Part shown: positions 1 to 7,817 of the stretch, piece after piece | Layout of the letters: the number at the start of each line of letters is the position of its first letter | Numbering within the stretch: the first letter of the stretch is position 1 | Program-made: the position numbers and the translations under genes | Notes under the pieces: generated by a model | Seen by the model: the letters and a program-made list of their open reading frames with translations, nothing else | Told to the model about the DNA's origin: nothing | Database searches by the model: none | Source of the DNA: an uncultured Peptococcaceae bacterium | GTDB lineage: Bacteria; Bacillota; Desulfotomaculia; Desulfotomaculales; Desulfocucumaceae | Length of the DNA stretch: 33,472 bases | Direction of reading: 5' to 3' | Assembly (NCBI GenBank): GCA_958417755.1 | Contig: CATZDY010000024.1 | Span: forward strand, 1 to 33,472

Positions 1-71
1 TATGACAAATAAAAGCTAATTCACTCCTTATATTGAAAAGATGCAATGCTTATGAATGGGGGAAGGATAAG

Positions 72-443
72 ATGAAAGAATATAAAGTTGATAAAAATCA
101 TCGCTATAAAGGGATTTATAAAAATAAAATCACAGGAATTCAGTTTCCATATTATACTAGGGGTCAAGTCAAAAGGCGTCAGGATTCCCATGATTTTTTT
201 ATCCAAGGAATTTGTGGTGATTGTCTGGGAAAAGAGCAGGTAGGAATCATTGAAGCGGATGGAAGAAAAATCGAGGCTTATGCCAATTATAAAATCAAAC
301 CATTTCACGAAAAAATATGCGGTTATGTACGTTGTGAAGGAGAATTTTATTTTGTTCTCATCCAAAATGTTTTTATGCAAAGAATGCTTGTTCTTGGTGG
401 AATTTTGTTGGTTCTTGTGGTATTGGCGATTTTAACTTTATAA
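72..443 (+). CDS. Hypothetical protein with one C-terminal membrane helix
   Basis: The predicted protein has 123 residues and I do not recognise it. The start is the ATG at 72, behind a GGGGGAAGG ribosome binding site; an upstream in-frame TTG at 33 has no such site. The body is basic and polar with several cysteines, including a C-G-D-C pair and another two in I-C-G-Y-V-R-C. It ends in a strongly hydrophobic stretch of about 18 residues (MLVLGGILLVLVVLAIL) that should be a single tail anchor, with the rest probably in the cytoplasm. The cysteines could bind metal, but this is inference. recG follows about 100 bases downstream, and no terminator is visible between them. Confidence 0.6.
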   Translation: MKEYKVDKNHRYKGIYKNKITGIQFPYYTRGQVKRRQDSHDFFIQGICGDCLGKEQVGIIEADGRKIEAYANYKIKPFHEKICGYVRCEGEFYFVLIQNVFMQRMLVLGGILLVLVVLAILTL

Positions 444-549
444 TGGTTTGTTTTTCTGGGTCAAAATATTGAGTGAACCCGAAAGTCATAGTACAATAAG
501 CAAGATATGGCTTTTATCACCAATGAGAAAGGACCAAAGGAGAAATAAA

Positions 550-2643
550 ATGGTACCTAAATCAGATGGGTTCAGTCATGAAGGGCCTTGGGATAGTGCT
601 GTGGCCTATGTAAAAGGCGTGGGAAGCCGACGGGCTGTTTTGTTTGAACGTTTACAGATAAAAAGCGTGGGGGATTTATTGTACCACTTTCCTCGAAAAT
701 ATGAAGATCGTAGGCTGATGAAGACCATTGGGGCTAGTGCTGAGGGGGAAAAGGTTTGTGTATTAGGAAGAGTTTTGGGATATGAGGAGCTACGCCCCCG
801 CAAAGGCCTGATTATCCTCAAGGGATTGTTACAAGACCAAAGTGGCTTGTTATTTTATGGTATTTGGTTCAACCAACCTTATGTAAAAAAACAGTTGCTA
901 GAAGGATCAGAGCTGCTGCTTGTCGGTAAAATTAGTCATACAAAGGGTGGCGTACAATTGCAAGTGGAGGAGTTTGAATTGAATAGCAAGGAGCCTTTAC
1001 ATGGAGGCCGTTTGACCCCCCTTTATGCGCTGACAGGACAATTAAGTCAAAAGATCATAAGGGTTGCTGTGCAAGGGGCATTGTTACAGTGGGCACAGGT
1101 TTGGCGGGATTTTATGCCCGCTTTTCTTATGGAAAAGTATGCTTTGCCCCATTTAAACAAAGCTTTACAAGATGTTCATTTTCCCCGTACTATGGAAGAT
1201 TGTCGTCAGGCCAGGCGTAGATTTGTGTTTGAAGAATTGTTTTTGCAACAACTTTTAGTGGGCTTACGCCGTCAAACAATGATTCACAAACAAAAAAAAC
1301 ATGTTTATGGCACACAGGGGAATTGGGAAGAGAGTTTTCTAAAGTCCCTGCCCTTTTCCTTGACCCCAGGTCAACAAAAAGCTTGGGTTGAAATATCCGA
1401 AGATATGAATAGCCCTGTGCCTATGTATAGGCTGCTGCAGGGTGACGTGGGAGCAGGTAAAACAGTGGTCTGCGGATTGGCTTTGTTGAAAGCAGCATCC
1501 AATGGTTTGCAGGCTGCTGTGATGGCGCCTACGGAAATATTGGCTGAACAGCACCATCAAACCTTAGAAAAGTTCTTTGCTCATAAGAATGTAAAAATCG
1601 CTCTTCTAACAGGAAACATGAAAAGAAAAGAAAGACAAAGGCTTTTGGAGGCATTGCAATTTGGCGAAATCCAAGTGGTGGTGGGAACCCATGCTTTGTT
1701 ACAAGATGATGTGATTTTTCAAAATTTATCTTTAGCCATCATTGATGAGCAGCATCGCTTTGGGGTAAAACAACGTGCTCTGTTGCAGAGCAAAGGGGAT
1801 AATCCAGATGTATTGGTGATGACAGCTACCCCTATTCCCAGAACCTTATCTTTAACATTATATGGAGATTTAACCATTAGTGCTATTACAGATATGCCCC
1901 CAGGGAGAAAACCTGTGCAAACCCATTGGTGTAAGCACAAAGAATGGTCAGAGGTTTGGGCGCACGTAAACCAACAGGTGCGCCAAGGAAAACAAGCGTA
2001 TGTGGTTTGTCCCTTGGTGGAAGAATCCGAGAAATTGGATTTAGCTTCAGTGGTAACTTTTTATGAAAAAGTAGCGGAAAATGAACTGGCTTCTTGTCGG
2101 GTGAGTTTGTTACATGGCAGAATGAAACCTGAGGAAAAGGACGGGATTATCAAACAGTTTCAGCAAAAGAAGATTGATGTTTTGATTAGTACCACAGTGG
2201 TAGAAGTGGGAGTAGATATACCCAATGCCACCATAATGGTCATCATGGATGCCCACCGTTTTGGCTTGGCCCAACTGCATCAGTTGCGGGGTAGAGTGGG
2301 GCGAAGTAGTGAACAGTCCTTTTGCTATCTTTTTTCTGATGCCAGAGGCGACGAAGTTGCTGCTAGGTTGCATGCCATGTGTGAAACCAGCAATGGTTTT
2401 TTACTGGCTGAAAAGGATTTGGAGTTACGGGGACCAGGAGAATTTTGGGGAACCAAACAATCTGGTTTGCCCAATTATCGCATAGCAAATCCTTTTCGCC
2501 ATGTGAGGGCTTTGGAATTGGCCAGAAAAGAAGCCCAAAATTTGTTGCACAGGGATCCTACATTGAGCCAATTTAACCATACTTTGTTGTGCTTAGAGTT
2601 AAAAAGACGATTTGGCCCATTGATTTTTTCCAATATAGGTTAG
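550..2643 (+). CDS. recG: ATP-dependent DNA helicase RecG
   Basis: RecG is a superfamily 2 helicase that remodels stalled replication forks and branch-migrates Holliday junctions. The 697-residue product has an N-terminal wedge/OB domain (including a KGVGSRRA helix-hairpin-helix-like segment near residue 20), then the helicase core. Walker A is GDVGAGKT at 298-305, the DEQH box is at 399-402, and TATP is at 425-428. The C-terminal helicase half carries GRVGRS and the RecG-typical RGPGEFWGTKQSG segment. The start is the ATG at 550, seven bases after AAAGGAGA. An in-frame TTG at 448 would add 34 residues without family support. Length is normal for RecG (about 680-700). No clear terminator follows. 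Confidence 0.96.
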   Translation: MVPKSDGFSHEGPWDSAVAYVKGVGSRRAVLFERLQIKSVGDLLYHFPRKYEDRRLMKTIGASAEGEKVCVLGRVLGYEELRPRKGLIILKGLLQDQSGLLFYGIWFNQPYVKKQLLEGSELLLVGKISHTKGGVQLQVEEFELNSKEPLHGGRLTPLYALTGQLSQKIIRVAVQGALLQWAQVWRDFMPAFLMEKYALPHLNKALQDVHFPRTMEDCRQARRRFVFEELFLQQLLVGLRRQTMIHKQKKHVYGTQGNWEESFLKSLPFSLTPGQQKAWVEISEDMNSPVPMYRLLQGDVGAGKTVVCGLALLKAASNGLQAAVMAPTEILAEQHHQTLEKFFAHKNVKIALLTGNMKRKERQRLLEALQFGEIQVVVGTHALLQDDVIFQNLSLAIIDEQHRFGVKQRALLQSKGDNPDVLVMTATPIPRTLSLTLYGDLTISAITDMPPGRKPVQTHWCKHKEWSEVWAHVNQQVRQGKQAYVVCPLVEESEKLDLASVVTFYEKVAENELASCRVSLLHGRMKPEEKDGIIKQFQQKKIDVLISTTVVEVGVDIPNATIMVIMDAHRFGLAQLHQLRGRVGRSSEQSFCYLFSDARGDEVAARLHAMCETSNGFLLAEKDLELRGPGEFWGTKQSGLPNYRIANPFRHVRALELARKEAQNLLHRDPTLSQFNHTLLCLELKRRFGPLIFSNIG

Positions 2644-2800
2644 GAAGAGAGTTTTGAAAATTTGAATAGACCAAATCTGGTAAGATTGTTTATATATGTT
2701 GAATTTTTGGGATAATTCTAATCCTTAAAGTGATTAACTGTAAATTTAACAAATACTATATAATAAGTGGTAAATGTGCTGTTTTTACTATATAACTTAA

Positions 2801-2829
2801 TGGATATACAGATATGCCAGTATATACTA
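2801..2829 (+). promoter_or_regulatory. Possible forespore (sigma-G-like) promoter of the SASP gene
   Basis: TGGATA at 2801-2806 and TATACTA at 2823-2829 are separated by 16 bases. They differ by one base each from the sigma-G pattern TGAATA / CATACTA, whose usual spacing is 17-18. The site lies about 60 bases before the SASP start codon, and SASP genes are normally forespore-expressed. The assignment is by pattern and context only. Confidence 0.45.
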
Positions 2830-2891
2830 TGCATTTCAAATGGATTATGGGACACAATACTAACATCAAAATCAAAGGAGGTTTTTACTTA

Positions 2892-3152
2892 ATGTCACGT
2901 AATAGTAATCAAACAGTGGTACCCGGATCCACAAATGCTTTGGATGCGATGAAATATGAGGTTGCCAATGAATTGGGTTTGGCTAACTATAACCAAATTG
3001 ATAAAGGTCAGCTGACTTCTAGACAAAACGGTTATGTTGGTGGTAACATTACCAAGCGTTTGGTTGCATTGGGAGAAGCTGCTTTGGTGCAACAAGGTAA
3101 TGGTGCTATTAACGCTACCAGCACTGTAAATTTAGAAACTCCTCAAGGTTAA
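2892..3152 (+). CDS. Alpha/beta-type small acid-soluble spore protein
   Basis: This DNA-binding protein coats and protects spore DNA in the forespore and is degraded at germination. The product has 86 residues, a little longer than the common 60-75, with an N-terminal extension. The family core is clear: LDAMKYEVANELGL (about 17-30), then the conserved NGYVGGNITKRLV segment (about 47-58). The germination-protease site is E23-V24 in YEVANE, matching the family pattern E-[IV]-A-x-E. The ATG at 2892 is chosen because a perfect AAAGGAGGT stands ten bases before it; an upstream in-frame ATG at 2814 has no ribosome binding site. It is monocistronic, convergent with gpr, and ends in a shared terminator. 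Confidence 0.95.
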   Translation: MSRNSNQTVVPGSTNALDAMKYEVANELGLANYNQIDKGQLTSRQNGYVGGNITKRLVALGEAALVQQGNGAINATSTVNLETPQG

Positions 3153-3178
3153 TGAAAGCATAGTAAAATAGTATGAAG

Positions 3179-3213
3179 CAAAAACCCTGTTGAGTAACAG
3201 GGTTTTTGTTTTT
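3179..3213. terminator. Intrinsic terminator between SASP gene and gpr
   Basis: A perfect 13-base stem (3179-3191 with 3196-3208) closes a GAGT loop and is followed by five Ts on the plus strand. The stem itself begins C-AAAAA, so the minus-strand transcript also ends its hairpin in a U-run. It can serve both convergent genes. Confidence 0.9.
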
Positions 3214-3229
3214 ATGAAATAAAAATTTT

Positions 3230-4213
3230 TTAATTTAAATAATATTCATATTCTTGGGGATCCAAATTTGGATGCAATGCTTTGGTAATTCCTCCTGCTA
3301 CGATTTTAGCTGCCCGTTGGATTAAATCATCAATTTCTTTAGGTGTAACCATGAGATTACCGCCAAAGGGTTCCAAGATTTGATTGATTACTTGTTCTTC
3401 TCCATGGGGATTCATGGTTTGCACCACATTGTATACAGTTTGATTATTTTGTAACATATTCATAAAGGCATCTATTGTATCCTTGGCAATCACAGCGGCA
3501 TTGACCACTGTAGGTATACCAATGGCAATGACCGGAATTCCCAAGGTTTCTTTGGTCAAAGCTTTGCGTTGGTTCCCAACGCCAGAGCCAGGATTTACCC
3601 CTGTATTGGCAATCTGAATGGTAGTACCGATGCGGGCCACACTTCTGGAGCCCAATGAATCAATGGCAATGATTAAATTAGGTTGTATTTTTTCCACAAT
3701 TCCTTTGATAATCTCTGCTGTTTCAATGCCTGTTAGGCCTAAAACCCCGGGTGCAATGGCGCTCACCCTGCGCATGCCTTGGGTTAATTCTTGGGGAGCA
3801 TATTGGAAAATATGCCGGGTTACCATGGTCATATTCACCACTTTAGGACCCAAAGCATCTGGGGTTGCTTTCCAATTGCCCAAACCCACTACCAAAACGG
3901 AAGCATCTTCGGGCAATTGAATCATTGTGGATAATTCTAGTCCTAATAATTCCCCCAGCTGATGATGATTTTGGGGATCATTTTCTTTCAAGCATGAGGA
4001 CTCTATGGTTACATAGGAGCCCACAGGTTTTCCCATGATTTGTTCAGCATCTTTTTCTTCAATATGCACAGTGGTAACGGAAGCAAAGTCATATGTTTCT
4101 TTATCCACTCGTACGCCAGGAATTTCTTGTCCTGTTTTGCCTTGGATAATTTCTCTGGCTTCCAACGCCAAATCCAAGTGTATATTAAAGGATTGAAAAA
4201 ATGCTGTATCCAT
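3230..4213 (-). CDS. gpr: Germination (spore) protease GPR, family A25
   Basis: GPR cleaves SASPs during germination to release amino acids and free the DNA. The 327-residue product starts at the ATG at 4213, behind GAGGAGG. An in-frame ATG at 4240 would add nine residues and bypass this site. Near the N-terminus FNIHLDLALEAREI resembles the autoprocessing region of the family. By analogy with the SASP site, the zymogen would be cut between D14 and L15. The core segments VVGLGNWKATPDALGP and IAIDSLGSRS hold conserved aspartates of the atypical aspartic-type active site. It lies convergent with a SASP gene, a direct enzyme/substrate neighbourhood. Expression is probably forespore-specific. Confidence 0.96.
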   Translation of the reverse strand: MDTAFFQSFNIHLDLALEAREIIQGKTGQEIPGVRVDKETYDFASVTTVHIEEKDAEQIMGKPVGSYVTIESSCLKENDPQNHHQLGELLGLELSTMIQLPEDASVLVVGLGNWKATPDALGPKVVNMTMVTRHIFQYAPQELTQGMRRVSAIAPGVLGLTGIETAEIIKGIVEKIQPNLIIAIDSLGSRSVARIGTTIQIANTGVNPGSGVGNQRKALTKETLGIPVIAIGIPTVVNAAVIAKDTIDAFMNMLQNNQTVYNVVQTMNPHGEEQVINQILEPFGGNLMVTPKEIDDLIQRAAKIVAGGITKALHPNLDPQEYEYYLN

Positions 4214-4258
4214 ATACAAACCTCCTCTTCGATGAATCAATTCTATTGATTTTCTTTT

Positions 4259-4289
4259 TAGTGTGTCCCTGTTGATGACTTTCTATTGC
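4259..4289 (-). promoter_or_regulatory. Possible forespore promoter of gpr
   Basis: Read on the minus strand, GCAATA (4289-4284) is followed after 18 bases by CACACTA (4265-4259). The latter is one base off the CATACTA -10 of sigma-F/sigma-G promoters. It lies about 45 bases before the gpr start. The -35 match is weak. Confidence 0.3.
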
Positions 4290-4341
4290 TTTTTAAAAAA
4301 GAGAAGGATTTTGAAAATAATCGATTTTTACCCAATGATTA

Positions 4342-4350
4342 TGCTATAAT
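4342..4350 (+). promoter_or_regulatory. Extended -10 promoter of the rsmD-coaD operon
   Basis: TGCTATAAT at 4342-4350 is a perfect extended -10 element for the housekeeping sigma factor. No good -35 is present, which extended -10 promoters tolerate. Transcription would begin near 4357, so rsmD starts further upstream are not usable. Confidence 0.6.
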
Positions 4351-4390
4351 GTTTTTGTTTAAAGTGTTGAAGGAAGGCTGGGATTTCTCT

Positions 4391-4966
4391 TTGCGTATCA
4401 TAGCTGGTTCGGCAAAAAAAATGATATTATCAGTACCCAAAGGATGGACAGGCCGGCCCACTGCAGATAGGGTAAAAGAGTCTCTTTTCAATATAGTAGG
4501 CAATACATTGGTGGACAGGCGATTCCTGGATATTTTCTCTGGCACAGGCAATGTTGGCATTGAAGCTTTAAGCCGTGGTGCAGCCCAATGTATATTCATT
4601 GAGCAAAATGGGGCGGCTGTGGCAACAATACATAAAAACCTTGCTAAAGCTGGTTTTGAAAATCGTGCCCAAGTCATCAAAAAAGATGCTTGCCGAGGAA
4701 TACAATATTTGTCAAGTGCAGGAGAAAAAGTGGATTTTATTTTTTTGGATCCTCCCTATGACTGTGGTTTAGGCCTTGCAGTGCTTACAACATTGGCTGA
4801 AATAAACATACTATTACCAGGTGGTTTCGTGGTGGCTGAAAGCAGCAAAAGGGAGGAATTTCCTTTACACCTGCAAAACCTGGAATTGTGGCGGAGGGAA
4901 AAATACGGAGATACCTTATTGTGGTTTTATCTTTGTCCTGACTCAAAAATGATAGGGAAGGCATAG
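4391..4966 (+). CDS. rsmD: 16S rRNA (guanine(966)-N(2))-methyltransferase RsmD
   Basis: RsmD is a SAM-dependent enzyme that methylates the exocyclic N2 of G966 in 16S rRNA during small-subunit assembly. The TTG at 4391 gives MRIIAGSAKK, the classic RsmD N-terminus, and a 191-residue protein, normal for the family. The promoter at 4342-4350 also rules out the longer reading from 4286. PTADRVKESLFNI, the SAM loop DIFSGTGNVGIEALSRGA (about residues 46-63) and the catalytic FLDPPYDCG are all present. An AAGGAAGG stretch 13 bases upstream is a rather distant ribosome binding site. coaD follows, the usual partner in Bacillota. Confidence 0.94.
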   Translation: MRIIAGSAKKMILSVPKGWTGRPTADRVKESLFNIVGNTLVDRRFLDIFSGTGNVGIEALSRGAAQCIFIEQNGAAVATIHKNLAKAGFENRAQVIKKDACRGIQYLSSAGEKVDFIFLDPPYDCGLGLAVLTTLAEINILLPGGFVVAESSKREEFPLHLQNLELWRREKYGDTLLWFYLCPDSKMIGKA

Positions 4967-5023
4967 CATTATTTGAAGTGCATGGAACTGCTGACTAGAA
5001 TAGATGTAAGGGAGGCTCTCTTT

Positions 5024-5542
5024 GTGCGGATCGCCATATATCCCGGTAGTTTTGATCCGGTAACCAACGGGCATTTGGATATTATAGATCGGGCAGCCAC
5101 ATTGTTTGATGAGGTTATTGTTTCTGTATCAAGAAATGCCAATAAATCCCCTCTTTTTTCCATGGAAGAGAGAAAACAGATTTTAGAAGAAATTTTGCAG
5201 GCGTATGAAAATGTCCGGGTAACGGATTTCGATGGCTTAACTGTGAATTATGCCAGGGAAAAAAAGGCTCAGGCTATTATTCGGGGACTCAGGGCTATTT
5301 CAGATTTTGAAAATGAATTTATGATGGCATTGACCAATAAGAAATTAGCCCCATCGGTAGAAACTATTTTTTTGATGACAAGGGCCGAATATTCCTTTAT
5401 TAGTTCCAGTGCTGTAAAAGAAGTGGCCTTATTTTCTGGTTGTGTCAAAGATATGGTTCCGCCTCTGGTGGTGGAAAAGTTGAAAGAAAAAATTGCACAA
5501 TTACAAAGTGCGGAGGAGGAGGATACCGATGGAAGTATTTAA
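5024..5542 (+). CDS. coaD: Phosphopantetheine adenylyltransferase
   Basis: CoaD transfers AMP from ATP to 4'-phosphopantetheine to give dephospho-CoA, the penultimate step of coenzyme A synthesis. The 172-residue protein begins at a GTG at 5024, nine bases after AAGGGAGG, giving MRIAIYPGSFDPVTNGH. The nucleotidyltransferase signature GSFDPVTNGH is at 8-17. AIIRGLRAISDFENEFMMA and the ISSSAVKE segment near the C-terminus are also typical. The C-terminus is about ten residues longer than usual and acidic. It follows rsmD and overlaps the next start by 14 bases, so the three genes probably form one operon. Confidence 0.95.
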   Translation: MRIAIYPGSFDPVTNGHLDIIDRAATLFDEVIVSVSRNANKSPLFSMEERKQILEEILQAYENVRVTDFDGLTVNYAREKKAQAIIRGLRAISDFENEFMMALTNKKLAPSVETIFLMTRAEYSFISSSAVKEVALFSGCVKDMVPPLVVEKLKEKIAQLQSAEEEDTDGSI

Positions 5543-5984
5543 TATTATGAATGAATTAGAAGAAATGCTGGAAAAAAGCTTTCGGATACCTTTGAGTAAA
5601 CGTGTGGTGGTGGATGAAGATAAGATCATGGACTACATAGATCGTATTCGCGCCTCCTTACCAGAAGAAATGAAACAAGCCCAATGGTTACTTGAAGAAC
5701 GTGATAAAGTCATGTCAGAAACAAAAAAAGAAGCAGGTAAAATTCTAGATGATGCCCGTAAACAGGTGGATAGGCAGGCTGAAGAAAGCGAGATTGTCAG
5801 ACAAGCAAAGGCTTATGCAGATGAAATCTTAGATAAAGCGGAAGTTGTGGCCCGGGAGCTAAAACAAGGAGCTCGCATTTATGCAGATGATATTCTAAAT
5901 GAGCTGGAAGAAAATCTTAGTAAGATTTTAATGGAAGTACAAGATGGCCGAGCGGAATTAAAAGGAGATAAAAAAGAGGAATAA
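5529..5984 (+). CDS. Coiled-coil protein downstream of coaD, function unknown
   Basis: The product has 151 residues, is highly charged and almost entirely helical, with repeated KQ-, EE- and DD-rich stretches. The middle (about 60-135) resembles the stalk-like coiled coil of ATP synthase subunit b or DivIVA-type proteins, but there is no membrane anchor and I make no functional call. The start is the ATG at 5529, behind a GGAGGAGGA ribosome binding site that lies inside coaD. The 14-base overlap with coaD suggests translational coupling. Genes of this type often follow rsmD-coaD in Clostridia. Confidence 0.75.
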   Translation: MEVFNIMNELEEMLEKSFRIPLSKRVVVDEDKIMDYIDRIRASLPEEMKQAQWLLEERDKVMSETKKEAGKILDDARKQVDRQAEESEIVRQAKAYADEILDKAEVVARELKQGARIYADDILNELEENLSKILMEVQDGRAELKGDKKEE

Positions 5985-6083
5985 TCATATGGTTTGATTG
6001 AATGAGAAATAGGCCAATTGCTTGGTTTGCAAATGATGCAGTAGAAGCTGTTTTCACTGTCTTAAAGGTTTGTAAGAAGAAAA

Positions 6084-6135
6084 AAAGGGTCGTACCTCCT
6101 TAAAAATACGGAAGGGCGGCTCTTTGTGTTTTTTT
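6084..6135 (+). terminator. Probable terminator of the rsmD-coaD operon
   Basis: AAAGGGTCG at 6084-6092 pairs with CGGCTCTTT at 6117-6125 (nine pairs, two of them G-U). Seven Ts follow at 6129-6135. The 24-base interior can pair partly (CCTCCTT with GGAAGGG). The large loop lowers certainty. Confidence 0.6.
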
Positions 6136-6200
6136 CACGAAATGAAGGGAATTTTATCGCCTTCCTAGCCATATATATGAAGCAGGAGGTGACCCGTCAT

Positions 6201-7301
6201 ATGGCAGGGAGAATAAGAAAAATGTTTCCCGGGGGCAATACGCCTCAAGGATTTTTTTCCTTTTATGACCAAATGATTCATCAAGAGGCTACTAAAATTT
6301 TTGTGTTAAAAGGAGGTCCAGGAACAGGAAAATCCACCTTAATGAAGAAAATCGGAGCAACAATGGTGGAAAATGGATTTGATTGTGAGTATCATTGTTG
6401 TTCTTCTGATAATGATTCCCTGGATGGGGTGGTCATACCGGCCTTACAAATTGCTGTATTGGATGGGACTGCTCCCCATGTGGTTGATCCCCGTAATCCT
6501 GGGGCTGTGGACGAAATTGTTCATCTGGGGGATTATTGGGATGAGCAAGGTTTGCAATATGCCAAAGAAGAAATATTGGCTAGCAACAGGGAGATTTCTA
6601 GACTCTTCCAACGGGCTTATGATTATTTAGCAGCAGCAAAGATATTTTTAGAACAAGTTGAATCCTACTATCAAGATACCAATGCTTTGAGCACTGGATT
6701 TTTAGATACTGTTTATCTTACTTTGTCCCAACAGCTTTTTTCCAGACGCTCACCTCAAACCAATGCCCCTTCAGTTCGTCATTTATTTGCCACAGCCATT
6801 ACCCCCCAAGGATATGTGAGTCATTTGGATACTTTGGTGGGGCATTTAGGAAAACGCTTCATTATCACAGGGGATGAGGGAACAGGAAAAAGTACTTTAA
6901 TAGCCCGCTTGATGGAATCTGCGGTGATTCACGGCTTCCACGTGGAAGCATTCCATTGTGCCATGGATCCCCAAAAGGTTGAACATATCATTATCCCTGC
7001 TTTGGACGCAGCAGTGATTACCTCTGTGGAGCCTCATTTTTATCAGCCTCGGGTAGGGGATACTTTAATTGATACCAAAGAATTTGTCAAACCCATTGTC
7101 AATGAAAAGTATTTACAGGAAAAAGCCAATGTACGGAATATGTATCGCCAATGTTTGACAGTAGCCGTGGAGTTCATTGCTAAGGCCAAAGCAGAACATG
7201 ATCACTTAGAATCCTTTTATGTACCCCATATGAAATTCCAAGAAATCAACCAAAGAGGAGAATCCATTTTGGCTAGAATCATGGAAATGGCCTGTTGCTA
7301 G
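6201..7301 (+). CDS. Twin P-loop ATPase of the PRK06851 type, function unknown
   Basis: The 366-residue protein contains two complete Walker A motifs: GGPGTGKST at 38-46 and GDEGTGKST at 224-232. The two halves are recognisably repeated. Each P-loop is followed by G-F-[DH]-x-E-x-x-H-C, then an IIPAL/VIPAL strand, and each ends in a helical stretch closing with L-E-[QS]-[VF]-[EY]. The architecture matches the uncharacterised family catalogued as PRK06851 in Bacillota; the substrate is unknown. The start is the ATG at 6201, ten bases after AGGAGGT; the in-frame ATG at 6178 would overlap that site. It is transcribed alone, between two terminators. Confidence 0.85.
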   Translation: MAGRIRKMFPGGNTPQGFFSFYDQMIHQEATKIFVLKGGPGTGKSTLMKKIGATMVENGFDCEYHCCSSDNDSLDGVVIPALQIAVLDGTAPHVVDPRNPGAVDEIVHLGDYWDEQGLQYAKEEILASNREISRLFQRAYDYLAAAKIFLEQVESYYQDTNALSTGFLDTVYLTLSQQLFSRRSPQTNAPSVRHLFATAITPQGYVSHLDTLVGHLGKRFIITGDEGTGKSTLIARLMESAVIHGFHVEAFHCAMDPQKVEHIIIPALDAAVITSVEPHFYQPRVGDTLIDTKEFVKPIVNEKYLQEKANVRNMYRQCLTVAVEFIAKAKAEHDHLESFYVPHMKFQEINQRGESILARIMEMACC

Positions 7302-7403
7302 AAAGAGAAGAAGACCATTGAGGAGAGATCGTAGGCCTAAAACATGTTAGACACATGCTGGGGTGCTATATTAATAAGCAAGAAATATGAGGAAAAATTT
7401 AAG

Positions 7404-7441
7404 AAAGACGGTATAGAACGATAAAACTATGCCGTCTTTTT
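7404..7441 (+). terminator. Intrinsic terminator after the twin P-loop ATPase gene
   Basis: The stem pairs 7404-7416 (AAAGACGGTATAG) with 7427-7439 (CTATGCCGTCTTT): 13 pairs, one of them G-U, closing a ten-base A-rich loop. The 3' arm runs into five Ts. Confidence 0.88.
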
Positions 7442-7817
7442 CTAATATTAGATTAACCTTTGCAGCTTACTACTCAACTTTACCTTTATATGATAAAAAA
7501 AACATATGAAAAAATGAATGTGGATAGATAATTTCTATTGGACTGGTTTAATGATGAATGTTATAATACAAACCGTTTTAAGGGAATCGTTGAATAAAAT
7601 AGAAAAACCAAGTGCATATAGATGTAAATATAGGACAAGCAATAATTTAACTTGATTTTTATTGTTCATTTAGTTGATTTGCAGGATAATTAAAGTAGGT
7701 CTTCCGCTTATTTTTATTTTGTTTAATCTTTTTTGTAATAGTGGATGTTATTTTTTTAAGACAGTATAGAAAATATTTTATTCAATGAGTTAACACGATA
7801 GGAGGAAATGTTTGCAT
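7442..7817. other. AT-rich non-coding stretch upstream of the methyltransferase-like gene
   Basis: No open reading frame of note is present. The only signal I can support is an extended -10, TGTTATAAT at 7559-7567, with a weak TTGGAC 18 bases before it (7538-7543). If used, it would give the next gene an untranslated leader of about 240 bases. I see no recognisable riboswitch, including no cobalamin box, and no strong hairpin. Confidence 0.4.

Noticed and set aside
21..380. 119-codon minus-strand open frame at the start of the window
   Set aside because: It is opposite the gene at 72-443, which has a good ribosome binding site and a plausible membrane anchor; the minus frame has neither.
7568..7800. 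Cobalamin or other riboswitch in the leader of the methyltransferase-like gene
   Set aside because: No B12 box or other conserved riboswitch core could be found by eye, and there is no terminator or sequestering hairpin near the start codon.
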